33,093 bases of DNA from Draconibacterium orientale (GTDB taxonomy: Bacteria; Bacteroidota; Bacteroidia; Bacteroidales; FEN-979): positions 1 through 33,093 of the forward strand of contig DYQT01000013.1 of assembly GCA_020719165.1 (NCBI GenBank), read 5' to 3'. Each line of letters begins with the position of its first letter. Within the stretch, counting starts at the first letter, position 1. The notes beneath the pieces are model-generated. The model saw nothing but the letters and a program-made list of their open reading frames with translations, was not told where the DNA came from and made no database searches. This document shows positions 17,884-26,775 of the stretch, one piece after another. A program made the translations under genes and the position numbers.

Positions 17884-18930
17884 TCAGAGTTCGCCGTGCA
17901 TGCTTATCTGCTCGAACTCCTCCCGGTCAACGATCATATCCCAGGAGTAACGGATAAACATCTTCCCCACATCATAGGTAGTAAAAGGCTCCACTTTCTC
18001 ACCCAGGGCGAGGTTTACAAGCGCTTCGGGAATGTTTTGTCCGACTCCTACCGCGAGATATATCCAGGCAGGCAGCCGCGGGTTAATTTCTAAAAGGTAA
18101 AGTTCCCCATCTTTGTTTTTCATCAATTCCAACTCAAACCCGCCACGCCATTTTGTGTTTCGCAGAAATGTACGGGTCATCTCCAGCATTTTCTGATCAG
18201 AGATGGTAATGCCTCCCCATGCCTTGCCTTTGTCGGTAATGTATTGTTTGCGCATCGGAACTGCTCCAATGGTGTTTCCATTGCCATCGCCAAGCCCTGT
18301 CACATTGAATTCGGTACCGTGAATGAACTCCTGGATAATGATTGGAAGCCCCCACTTTGCGCTTATTTTATTGAAGTAGCTCTTTATCTGCTCAATACTG
18401 TAGGCGATGGAAGCATCGTAAAATTTGCCTTTAACCAGCATCGGGAAGTTAAATTCGGAAAGTAAACTATGAACCGTGTTCAGATCATAAATCACCTTAC
18501 TTTTTGGGACACTGATGCCATATTTCTTTCCAAATTCGTTCAGGTTCACTTTTTCACGCTCTTCAAACTGATTCAGGGTTGGCAGAAACATGTGGATTCC
18601 CATCGTTTTGAGCCTGGGCTCCAATTTGATAAAAGGGAAGAGCTCGGCATCAAAGTTCGGGATGATTACATCCAGTTTCTCTTTTTCATGAATATACTCC
18701 AGCCGTGCCAATAAGGTATCGATGCCGGCAGAGGGATAGGGTATGGAATAGGTGCGGTCAACAATGTTGTGCATATAAATGCCCGGTTCCAAACTTTCGT
18801 ACGACAATCCGATGATCTTTACGTCGAATGTGGCAGCTTCCCGCAAAGCTCTGATCACCGATACCCCGGGCCCCGGCGAGTCGATGGCATTCAGACCGGT
18901 TACACCGATGTTAATCGTTCGTTTCTTCAT
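17884..18930 (-). CDS. ATP-grasp domain ligase (CarB/PylC-like)
   Basis: MKKRTINIGVTGLNAIDSPGPGVSVIRAL; FPMLVKGKFYDASIAYS; PIIIQEFIHGTEFNVTGLGDGNG; GGFELELMKNKDGELYLLEINPRLPAWIYLA (ATP-grasp metal-binding ExN motif). Confidence 0.88.
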   Translation of the reverse strand: MKKRTINIGVTGLNAIDSPGPGVSVIRALREAATFDVKIIGLSYESLEPGIYMHNIVDRTYSIPYPSAGIDTLLARLEYIHEKEKLDVIIPNFDAELFPFIKLEPRLKTMGIHMFLPTLNQFEEREKVNLNEFGKKYGISVPKSKVIYDLNTVHSLLSEFNFPMLVKGKFYDASIAYSIEQIKSYFNKISAKWGLPIIIQEFIHGTEFNVTGLGDGNGNTIGAVPMRKQYITDKGKAWGGITISDQKMLEMTRTFLRNTKWRGGFELELMKNKDGELYLLEINPRLPAWIYLAVGVGQNIPEALVNLALGEKVEPFTTYDVGKMFIRYSWDMIVDREEFEQISMHGEL

Positions 18931-19171
18931 TGGTTTCAATCAGGTTATGATTATAAAGGATGCCTACAAAATCGTGGTAGTCTTTCTCAAATGTGGCTTT
19001 TTCAGTACTATACTTCTCAAGGATGGCTTCACTGATTTTATCCACAGATTTATCCTCACGAATGAGTTTCAGGATCTCAACCCCGATCGGGTTTACCGAG
19101 AATGATTCGCCGGTTACCGGGTTGAACAGCAGCCCGGCCTCGCTTACCGCAACATTTTTTCGTAGTTTCAT
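18911..19171 (-). CDS. PqqD family protein
   Basis: 86 aa: MKLRKNVAVSEAGLLFNPVTGESFSVNPIGVEILKLIREDKSVDKISEAILEKYSTEKATFEKDYHDFVGILYNHNLIE, typical PqqD/RRE-like layout. Overlaps the ATP-grasp start by 20 bp. Confidence 0.85.
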   Translation of the reverse strand: MKLRKNVAVSEAGLLFNPVTGESFSVNPIGVEILKLIREDKSVDKISEAILEKYSTEKATFEKDYHDFVGILYNHNLIETNEETND

Positions 19172-19244
19172 AATTGTATCTTTTTATGGAGACACACTGT
19201 CGTGCATCTTTGAGTTTTGGTAAATGTTTCCAGGTTGCAATATT

Positions 19245-19268
19245 ACATCAGGGAGTAATCCCGGATGT
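19245..19268. promoter_or_regulatory. Dyad ACATC-A-GGGA-(GTAA)-TCCC-G-GATGT
   Basis: 9 paired positions with one mismatch and a 4-nt centre, in the gap between the AraC-like gene and the PqqD-like gene. No T-run on either side. Confidence 0.45.
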
Positions 19269-19322
19269 TACGAAATTTTGGGAACGATGTATAAAATTTT
19301 ATGATTGGTTTTAGAGAATATT

Positions 19323-19922
19323 TTATTCGGCAGAAACTATTTTATCAAGGCCTGAACGGCCCATCGCAGGAATCACCTTATACTCGGTTACGGAGATGCC
19401 CGTAATTGATTTGAACTGCGTCGACAGGTATTGTACGCTGCTGTAACCCATCATGTAGGCGATTTCGCTTAACGTAAGCTCGCCGTATTCAATAAGTTCC
19501 TTTACTTTCTCAATCTTATGCAGGATGGTGAATTTTTCCAATGTGGTGTTTTCATGTTTTGAAAACAAAGAAGAGATGTAGGGGTACGACATTCCAAACC
19601 GTTCAACAAGGTAGTCGGAGTTGCGCACCATGGCATTGTAGGTAGAGTTATGTACCAGATCGATCACGGCCTGCTTAATCTGCTCTACCAGCATTTTTTC
19701 CTTATCCGTGATAATTTCAAACCCATATCCTTCCAGGATCGCTTCAATTTTTTTCCAGGTAAACCTCTCCTGGTCGGCAGCGAGAACAAGGGTTCCCAGT
19801 TTTATATCAATAATCTCGATGCCCTCCACCGAAAATTCTTTGCGCAGCAAATGGATGCAACAACTGCTGGTCATGTTCTTTACATGAATGGTTCGACGCG
19901 GAAATGGGGTTTTACTTTTCAT
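19323..19922 (-). CDS. AraC family regulator with N-terminal HMA-like fold
   Basis: C-terminal HTH (MSYPYISSLFSKHENTTLEKFTILHKIEKVKELIEYGELTLSEIAYMMGYSSVQYLSTQFKSITGISVTEYK). N-terminal IHVKNMTSSCCIHLLRKEFSVEGIEIIDIKLGTLVL resembles a heavy-metal-associated domain. Confidence 0.88.
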   Translation of the reverse strand: MKSKTPFPRRTIHVKNMTSSCCIHLLRKEFSVEGIEIIDIKLGTLVLAADQERFTWKKIEAILEGYGFEIITDKEKMLVEQIKQAVIDLVHNSTYNAMVRNSDYLVERFGMSYPYISSLFSKHENTTLEKFTILHKIEKVKELIEYGELTLSEIAYMMGYSSVQYLSTQFKSITGISVTEYKVIPAMGRSGLDKIVSAE

Positions 19923-19931
19923 GTGGATGGC

Positions 19932-21191
19932 TCACACAAGGTCATAGCGTGATGAGTCCTGGCGGATAAAGATAAACAATAAAACCGTAAATGCCCACAA
20001 AGAAGATCCTCCATAACTCACAAAAGGCAGTGGAATGCCGATAACGGGAGCAAGCCCGAGCGTCATGCCGATGTTGATGGCAAAATGAAAGAACAAGATG
20101 GAGGCAACGCCATAGCCATAATACCGGCTGAACCGCGAGCGTTGTCGTTCGGCCATCAGGATAATGCGGATGAAAAGGCTGAGGTAAAGGATCACCAGAA
20201 CCGAGGATCCCAAAAACCCCCACTCCTCACCCACGGTGCAAAAGATAAAATCGGTGCTTTGCTCGGGAACGAAGTTGTATTTTGTTTGCGTCCCCTGTAA
20301 AAAGCCTTTTCCGAAAAACCGTCCCGATCCGATGGCAATGAGTGACTGGTTTACGTTGTATCCGGCCCCTTTGAGGTCAACATCGTGTGCAAGCAATACA
20401 TGGATACGGTTGCGCTGATGTGGCTCCAGAATGTTATTAACGCTGTAATCAACGGAGAAAACAAATCCGACAGATCCCAGAAATATTGCACTTATGAGCA
20501 GTATTGTGCGGAGTTTGCGGTTGCTGAAATAATAAAATAGACCGGCTGTAATAAGCAGTACAATAACCAGGATAACTTTCGACACCAGCAACGCCAGGAT
20601 ACCCAGTACCGGCAATACAATGAAAGCCAGCGGAACGAACCCTGTGAGTCCGGCGCGATAAAGTACAATTACCAGAGCCAGGAATACGATGGCTGAACCA
20701 ACATCATGCTGTAAAAAGACGATTGCTGCCGGCACGAGAATAATTGCGGAGGCGATCACCAGGCTGCGCAATTTGTTAATGGTGACATCGAGGGTGCCCA
20801 AAAATTTTGCGAGGGCCAGTGCAGTGGCCATTTTAGCGAATTCAGCCGGCTGGATGCCAAATCCTCCGATGGCAAACCAGCCCTTGGATCCCGACACTTC
20901 GCGTCCCGAAAAGATCACGACCACCAGCATGAAAAGGAAAAACCCATAAATAAACCAGGCAAACTGCGAAAAAAATTTGGGATCGACAATCAGTATTCCC
21001 AAAGCCAGAAACATTGCAGCAATGATAAAGAGCATCTGCTTGCCGTATTTCTGTGTCAGATCCACGATATTGTTGTGGGCATCGTTATACACCGCGGCGT
21101 AAATGTTCAGCCAGCCAATAAAGACCAGCGCGAGGTATAGTACAAGCAATACCCAGTCAATCCGGTAAAATATCCCCTTGTCTTCTCTCAC
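19932..21191 (-). CDS. rodA: Rod shape-determining protein RodA (SEDS family)
   Basis: Multi-TM SEDS protein: GSKGWFAIGGFGIQPAEFAKMATALALAKFL, FVPEQSTDFIFCTVGEEWGFLGS, GIPLPFVSYGGSSLWA. Confidence 0.95.
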   Translation of the reverse strand: MREDKGIFYRIDWVLLVLYLALVFIGWLNIYAAVYNDAHNNIVDLTQKYGKQMLFIIAAMFLALGILIVDPKFFSQFAWFIYGFFLFMLVVVIFSGREVSGSKGWFAIGGFGIQPAEFAKMATALALAKFLGTLDVTINKLRSLVIASAIILVPAAIVFLQHDVGSAIVFLALVIVLYRAGLTGFVPLAFIVLPVLGILALLVSKVILVIVLLITAGLFYYFSNRKLRTILLISAIFLGSVGFVFSVDYSVNNILEPHQRNRIHVLLAHDVDLKGAGYNVNQSLIAIGSGRFFGKGFLQGTQTKYNFVPEQSTDFIFCTVGEEWGFLGSSVLVILYLSLFIRIILMAERQRSRFSRYYGYGVASILFFHFAINIGMTLGLAPVIGIPLPFVSYGGSSLWAFTVLLFIFIRQDSSRYDLV

Positions 21192-23022
21192 TTTCAGGCA
21201 GTTTTCCGTTTATAAGATTCCCATTTATCATGCTGTTTTCCAGCTCTTTGCGTTTGACGGTGCGGTTCAGGTATTTTTCAATCATCAAACTTGCGATGGG
21301 GGCGGCCCATGCGGCGCCATAACCGGCATTTTCAACTACAACCGAGATGGCAATTTTTGTATTATTTAACGGGGCAAAGGCAATAAAGATCGAATGATGT
21401 TTGCCGTGCGGATTCTGTGCGGTACCGGTCTTTCCACCCATGGTGATGCTGTCGATTTTTGCAATTCTTCCGGTACCGTCGGTGATCACATTCGCCATTC
21501 CCTGAATCACAACATCGAAGTATTTCTCGTCGACCAGCACTTTATGTTTGGTAGTGAATGCCTTATTCAGACTGTCTTTCCGTCCGATAGCACGGATAAT
21601 ATGAGGGGTATAGTACCATCCGCGGTTGGAGATCAGGGCTGCCTGGTTGGCCAGCTGCATGGGCGTTATTCCGATCTCGCCTTGACCGATGCCGAGAGAA
21701 ATGATGGTCATCGATCGCCAGCGGTTTTTGCCATGGTATTTGTCGTAAAATGCAGGTGTGGGAATGTTTCCGTTGAGTTCGCCCGGGATGTCGATGCCCA
21801 GCTTTTTACCGAATCCGAAGCTCATCACCTCTTTCCGCCAGTTTTCGTAACCCTGCCGGGTGTTCAGGAATGATTTTTTATCGATGATCGATTTAAATAC
21901 CCTGCAGAAATAGGTGTTGCATGATATCTGGATTGCCCCGATCAGATCGAGCGGGGATGGATGGGGATGGCATCCCACCATTTTCCCATTTCCAAGCGGA
22001 AATCCACCGGGGCACCCGTACCGCGTGTCGGGGAAAAGCACTTGTTCCTGTTGCCCTACCAGTGCATCAACCAGCTTGAATGTTGACCCCGGAGGATACA
22101 TGGCCATCAGGGCACGGTTGAAAAGGGGTACAAATACGGTATCCTGCAGGAGTTTTGTATAATTTTTTTTCCTGATGTTGCCAGCCAGCAGGTTTGGATC
22201 ATATGACGGGCTGGAAACCACGCATAAAATTTCACCTGTTTGGGGTTCAATGGCTACGATGCTCCCTTTTTTATTGGTCATCAGCAGCTCGCCATACTCC
22301 TGCAATTCGGCATCCAGCGATGAGTACAGATCTGTTCCTGCCACCGAGGTAGTGTCGTACCTCCCTTCCCGAAAACTTCCCTTATCGCGGTTGAGCACAT
22401 CGAATACCCGAATCTTCATCCCCTTTTTTCCCCGGAGGACATCTTCATACGATTTTTCAATTCCGCTGATGCCAATATAGTCGCCCGAACGGTAATAGGG
22501 GTTTTTCTCAATCATGTCGGGACTTGCCTCACCAATATACCCGAATGCGTGAGCGGCAACTTTGTAGGTGTATTTGCGAAGGGTTCGGGGTTGAACATAA
22601 AATCCAGGAAAGAGAAATAGCTTCTCCTCTAAAAAACCGTAGTTGTCGCGCGTGATTTGGGCTTCAAAAATGGAGGGGCGGTAAGGAGAATATTTTCTGG
22701 CCTTTCTCAACCGATGGATAAACTCATCTTTGTCGATTCCAATCAGGTAGCAAAGCGCCATTGTGTCGGGGCTCTTTACCTGTTGGGGGATTACCATCAA
22801 GTCATATGCAGCCTCGTTGTATATCAATAGCTTGCCATTGCGGTCAAACACGAGTCCACGGGCCGGATATTGGGTTACATAACGCAAAACATTATTGTTG
22901 GCAGACAGAATGTATTTATCAACCAGTATCTGCACATAAAAAAGACGGGCCAGATAGAAAAGCCCGATAAGCAGGAAAAACCCGATAATGATGAATTTCC
23001 GGTCAGCGTAAATTCGATCCAT
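21157..23022 (-). CDS. mrdA: Penicillin-binding protein 2
   Basis: Class B PBP: PARGLVFDRNGKLLIYNEAAYDL, active-site PPGSTFKLV, SCNTYF, and GGKTGTAQNPHGKHHSIFIAFAP (KTGT). Overlaps rodA by 35 bp. Confidence 0.95.
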   Translation of the reverse strand: MDRIYADRKFIIIGFFLLIGLFYLARLFYVQILVDKYILSANNNVLRYVTQYPARGLVFDRNGKLLIYNEAAYDLMVIPQQVKSPDTMALCYLIGIDKDEFIHRLRKARKYSPYRPSIFEAQITRDNYGFLEEKLFLFPGFYVQPRTLRKYTYKVAAHAFGYIGEASPDMIEKNPYYRSGDYIGISGIEKSYEDVLRGKKGMKIRVFDVLNRDKGSFREGRYDTTSVAGTDLYSSLDAELQEYGELLMTNKKGSIVAIEPQTGEILCVVSSPSYDPNLLAGNIRKKNYTKLLQDTVFVPLFNRALMAMYPPGSTFKLVDALVGQQEQVLFPDTRYGCPGGFPLGNGKMVGCHPHPSPLDLIGAIQISCNTYFCRVFKSIIDKKSFLNTRQGYENWRKEVMSFGFGKKLGIDIPGELNGNIPTPAFYDKYHGKNRWRSMTIISLGIGQGEIGITPMQLANQAALISNRGWYYTPHIIRAIGRKDSLNKAFTTKHKVLVDEKYFDVVIQGMANVITDGTGRIAKIDSITMGGKTGTAQNPHGKHHSIFIAFAPLNNTKIAISVVVENAGYGAAWAAPIASLMIEKYLNRTVKRKELENSMINGNLINGKLPESERRQGDILPD

Positions 23023-23029
23023 TAATTCG

Positions 23030-23557
23030 CTAACGCCTCCTCAGAATGACGGGTGGTGTAGAATCAACATTGCTTTTGTTCAATCCCCGGTCGTAAATGT
23101 AGAATTTGAATTTGATGGTATCGTACACTGGCACTGGATTCAATTCAAGGGAGTCAACGATAATGCCTTTAATGGCTTTATTGGCATCGTCGGGGGTGAG
23201 GTATGGAATTCGTGCATTGTAAGAAGGAATAAGCGGTACTTTAACGTAGGTGCCATTTTGTTTTTCGTAATAGTCAATGATGTAATTGTAGTAATAAATA
23301 CTGCCGGTGTCGAAAGGAGGATTTATTTGATCCGGACGCAACCCGATATCTCCGTTCCCGTCTTTGAAAGCGATGGTTAAAAACCCTCGTGTGGCATGCC
23401 CCGCCGAATCGTACTCAGTGGTAAAACCCTGAAAGGCAATTTCAGGGATGTCGGGAAATACCTCTTTTTTAATGCATGATGCAAATAGGAAACTGCCGGC
23501 AATCAGCACGAATAACCAGCGATAGGAAAAACAATGAAAGTTGCGATAAAACATCAT
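23030..23557 (-). CDS. Hypothetical lipoprotein
   Basis: 175 aa; WLFVLIAGSFLFASCIKKE lipobox; FKDGNGDIGLRPDQINPPFDTGSIYYYNYIIDYYEKQNG. Confidence 0.82.
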   Translation of the reverse strand: MMFYRNFHCFSYRWLFVLIAGSFLFASCIKKEVFPDIPEIAFQGFTTEYDSAGHATRGFLTIAFKDGNGDIGLRPDQINPPFDTGSIYYYNYIIDYYEKQNGTYVKVPLIPSYNARIPYLTPDDANKAIKGIIVDSLELNPVPVYDTIKFKFYIYDRGLNKSNVDSTPPVILRRR

Positions 23558-23675
23558 GAGCGGGTCGGCGTTAATTCAGTACCTTTACCGCCTGTAAAAT
23601 TACAAAAAAAAGTGAACGGCTGAATGTGAAAAAGGGTAAGTCGGACGAACACTTTTTTTGGAACCGTCATTTTTT

Positions 23676-24653
23676 ATGGAATCGAGAGAAAAAATTTTTG
23701 AAATATCTTCAGAACAGGAGTTTACCGCGTTTGCATTGGAACTGTTTCGGCATCAATACAGGCATAACCTGGTGTACCAAAGTTTTGTGGATGCACGGAA
23801 AGTGAAAGTTGAAATGGTGTCACAGGTAGAGGATATCCCGTTCCTGCCGATTGAATTCTTCAAAACGCATGATGTGGTGTGCGGCAATGTTCCTTCACAA
23901 GCCGTTTTCCGCAGCAGCGGTACCACCGGCATGGTGCGAAGCCGGCATCTGATAACCGACCTGACGGTTTATCGTCACTCATTTATCAAGGGTTTTGAAC
24001 GGTGTTACGGCAACCCGCTCGATGTCCAGTTTCTTGCACTTACCCCCACACCCGAGCAGGCCCCCGACTCCTCCCTTGTTTACATGATTCAAAAGCTGAT
24101 GGATTTAAGCAGCAGCCCCGAAAACGGTTTTTTTCTGGCCAGCCATTCGGGGTTAAATGCGCGTTTGAGGCAGCGGCGAGCCCGGAATAAAAAGGTGGTG
24201 CTGATTGGTTTAACCTATGCGCTCGTCGACTTTGCAACTCATTTTCCCGGCGACTATTCTCCACTCATTGTGATCGAAACCGGCGGAATGAAGGGACATC
24301 GTACCGAAATTACCCGGGAGGAGCTGCATTCGCTTCTCAGTCAGGCTTTTGGTGTTGAGCAAATTCATTCGGAATATGGCATGACCGAATTGTTATCGCA
24401 GGCCTGGTCGCAGGGTGAAGGTCGTTTCAATACCCCTCCCTGGATGAAAATCCTGATCCGCGACACAAATGATCCGTTGAGTTTTGTCGGCCCCGGCGAA
24501 ACCGGCGGAATCAATATCATCGACCTGGCAAACCAGGACTCCTGCAGTTTTATTGCAACCCAGGATCTTGGCCGAATGCACTACGACAATCAATTTGAGG
24601 TTCTTGGCCGGTTTGAAGCTTCTGATGCGAGGGGGTGCAGCCTGATGATTTAA
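23676..24653 (+). CDS. LuxE-like acyl-protein synthetase / acyltransferase
   Basis: [79 protein letters not shown] (adenylate-forming-like motifs). Confidence 0.85.
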   Translation: MESREKIFEISSEQEFTAFALELFRHQYRHNLVYQSFVDARKVKVEMVSQVEDIPFLPIEFFKTHDVVCGNVPSQAVFRSSGTTGMVRSRHLITDLTVYRHSFIKGFERCYGNPLDVQFLALTPTPEQAPDSSLVYMIQKLMDLSSSPENGFFLASHSGLNARLRQRRARNKKVVLIGLTYALVDFATHFPGDYSPLIVIETGGMKGHRTEITREELHSLLSQAFGVEQIHSEYGMTELLSQAWSQGEGRFNTPPWMKILIRDTNDPLSFVGPGETGGINIIDLANQDSCSFIATQDLGRMHYDNQFEVLGRFEASDARGCSLMI

Positions 24654-24674
24654 TTTACGATTTACGATTTACGA
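24654..24674. repeat. Tandem heptamer array (TTTACGA)x3
   Basis: Three exact tandem copies immediately after the LuxE-like stop codon. Confidence 0.9.
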
Positions 24675-24702
24675 TTTTTCAGCCAGTAAATTTTTCCCGC
24701 AC

Positions 24703-24918
24703 ATGAATGCTCAACCCAACAATCCGTTGCATGGCAAAACACTGGAGGCGATTCTGATTCACCTGCTCACACTTTACAGATGGGAAGATCTTTACAAAAT
24801 TGTCAGGATCAACTGCTTTCTCGAAAATCCAAGCATAAAATCAAGTCTGACGTTTCTGCGAAAAACCCCGTGGGCTCGAAAAAAAGTGGAGGATTTATAC
24901 CTTAAATCGCTGGAATGA
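24703..24918 (+). CDS. VF530/DUF2132 family small protein
   Basis: 71 aa: [61 protein letters not shown], the family's characteristic pattern. Confidence 0.88.
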   Translation: MNAQPNNPLHGKTLEAILIHLLTLYRWEDLYKIVRINCFLENPSIKSSLTFLRKTPWARKKVEDLYLKSLE

Positions 24919-25486
24919 ATGGTAACAGTTGCCGACAGGATCATCGCCTTTAACAAACAACTTGATTTTTCCGGTAATTTGCCTGATGGCATCAGCATCA
25001 TGAATCCTTTTAAGGAAAATGATACGATCATCCCGGTTTCATCAGCCTTTTATCAGAAGTATTACAACGATAACAATCCAAGGCACCTTATCCTCGGAAT
25101 CAATCCCGGGCGGTTTGGCGCAGGCGTTACCGGCATCCCGTTTACCGATCCGAAATTCTGTTTGTCCGCTTGGCTTCACGGCTATTGGTCCCAAAGGAAG
25201 GGAGGTAAATTACAATTATTATGACAGCGCCGAACTTACCCGTGCGGTGTACGATTTTATCGTTGACAGCATTAACAAGCAAATCGCCATCGGTGTTGAA
25301 ACCGACGTATGCTTTTGTTTTGGCACCGGAAAAAACGAAGCATTTCTGCGGAAATTAAATGATGAAAAGAAATTTTTCAGTAAAATTGTTGCGCTGGAAC
25401 ATACGAGGTTTGTAATGCAATACAAAACCAGATCGAAAAAAGATTACATTGATAAATATATTTCTGCGTTCAAGCAAAACCAGTAA
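24919..25486 (+). pseudogene. SMUG2-like uracil-DNA glycosylase, disrupted by internal deletion and frameshift
   Basis: N-terminal frame ends ...HLILGINPGRFGAGVTGIPFTDPK. The next family-like block NSVCPLGFTAIGPKGREVNYNYYDSAELTRAVYDFIVDSINKQIAIGVETDVCFCFGTGKNEAFLRKLN begins immediately in another frame near 25154. Confidence 0.82.
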
Positions 25487-25490
25487 ACCT

Positions 25491-26756
25491 ATGGCTAAAA
25501 CCAACAGTTGGTCGTGGGATCACATCAAACCGGCGTTTAACTTTACGGTATTGGTCGCTTCACTTGGCTATTTTGTTGACATGTACGATCTTGTGCTATA
25601 CGGGATTGTGCGCATTCCAAGTTTAACCGACCTGGGAATCACCGGCGATGCATTGATTACCGAAGGGATGTTTTTGCTCAACATGCAAATGCTCGGGATG
25701 TTGATTGGGGGAGTCATATAGGGTATCCTGGGAGATAAAAAATGGAGGCTTTCGGTTTTGTTCGGTTCGATTGCCCTCTATTCGGTTGCCAACATAGCAA
25801 ATGCCTTCGTTACCACGGTATCTGCCTATGCGTTTGCCCGATTTTTTGCCGGTGTCGGGCTTGCCGGCGAATTGGGAGCAGCCATCACCCTGGTAAGCGA
25901 GATCATGAAAAAAGAATCTCGTGGATACGGCACTACCATTGTAGCCTCGGTAGGGATATTGGGCTCGGTAACTGCCGGACTGGTAGGCGACTACTTCACC
26001 TGGAAATGGGCATATATTTTCGGAGGGATCCTCGGATTGTTGCTCCTGGTGCTTCGCGCAAAAATGCTGGAGTCGGGGATTTTCACCTCGCTGCAATCAA
26101 ACAAGGTTGTAAAGAAAGGAGATTTTCTCAGCCTTTTTACAAACCGAAAGAGATTTTTTAAATACCTGCGTTGTATCCTGATTGGACTCCCGATGTGGTT
26201 TGTGGTAGGAGTCCTCATTATACTATCGCCTGAATTTGCTGATTGCCTGGGTGTTAAAGGTGCTGTAACCGCCGGAAAATCAATCATGTACTGTTACTCC
26301 GGGTTGGTGCTCGGCGACCTTCTCAGCGGATTTTCAAGCCAGGTTTTTCGTTCCCGGAAGCGCATCGTGCAGGTTTTTCTCCTTCTTACTGCCACCATGA
26401 TCCTGATTTATCTGAACGCCACCAACATCACACTGGACCTTTTTTATACACTCTGTTTCTTTATGGGGATCAGCATCGGCTATTGGGCCGTTTTTGTGAC
26501 CATTGCTTCCGAACAGTTTGGCACCAACCTGCGGGCAACCGTCACGACTACCGTACCAAATTTTGTAAGAGGTGGTGTGGTTGTCATCACCCTCTCTTTC
26601 GATGGTTTGAAAGGGGGTCTCGGACTTCAGGGGGCGGCCTTTGTTGTGGGATTCTTTACCATTTCATTGGCCCTGGTTTCCTTGTATTTTATGGAAGAGA
26701 CATACGACAAGGATTTGAATTATCTGGAGGAAACATCCTGCAATGAGCCGTTGTAG
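25491..26756 (+). pseudogene. MFS transporter with in-frame amber stop at 25719-25721
   Basis: MAKTNSWSWDHIKPAFNFTVLVASLGYFVDMYDLVLYGIV...LGMLIGGVI*GILGDKKWRLSVLFGSIALYSVANIANAF... The same frame continues through both track ORFs (25449-25721 and 25758-26756). Confidence 0.88.
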
Positions 26757-26775
26757 CGGCATGTGGAGGTTTATC

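Noticed and set aside
19172-19322. Possible precursor peptide for the PqqD-like protein
   Set aside because: Only very short ORFs (for example MHDSVSP) are present on the operon strand; none has a leader/core appearance.
25719-25721. In-frame TAG as a pyrrolysine or recoding site
   Set aside because: No Pyl machinery or PYLIS-like context visible; a TGG-to-TAG change in a conserved-looking loop is simpler.
25623-26161. ORFs 25623-26096 (-) and 25742-26161 (+) over the MFS gene
   Set aside because: Out of frame with or antisense to the conserved MFS reading; explained as shadow ORFs.
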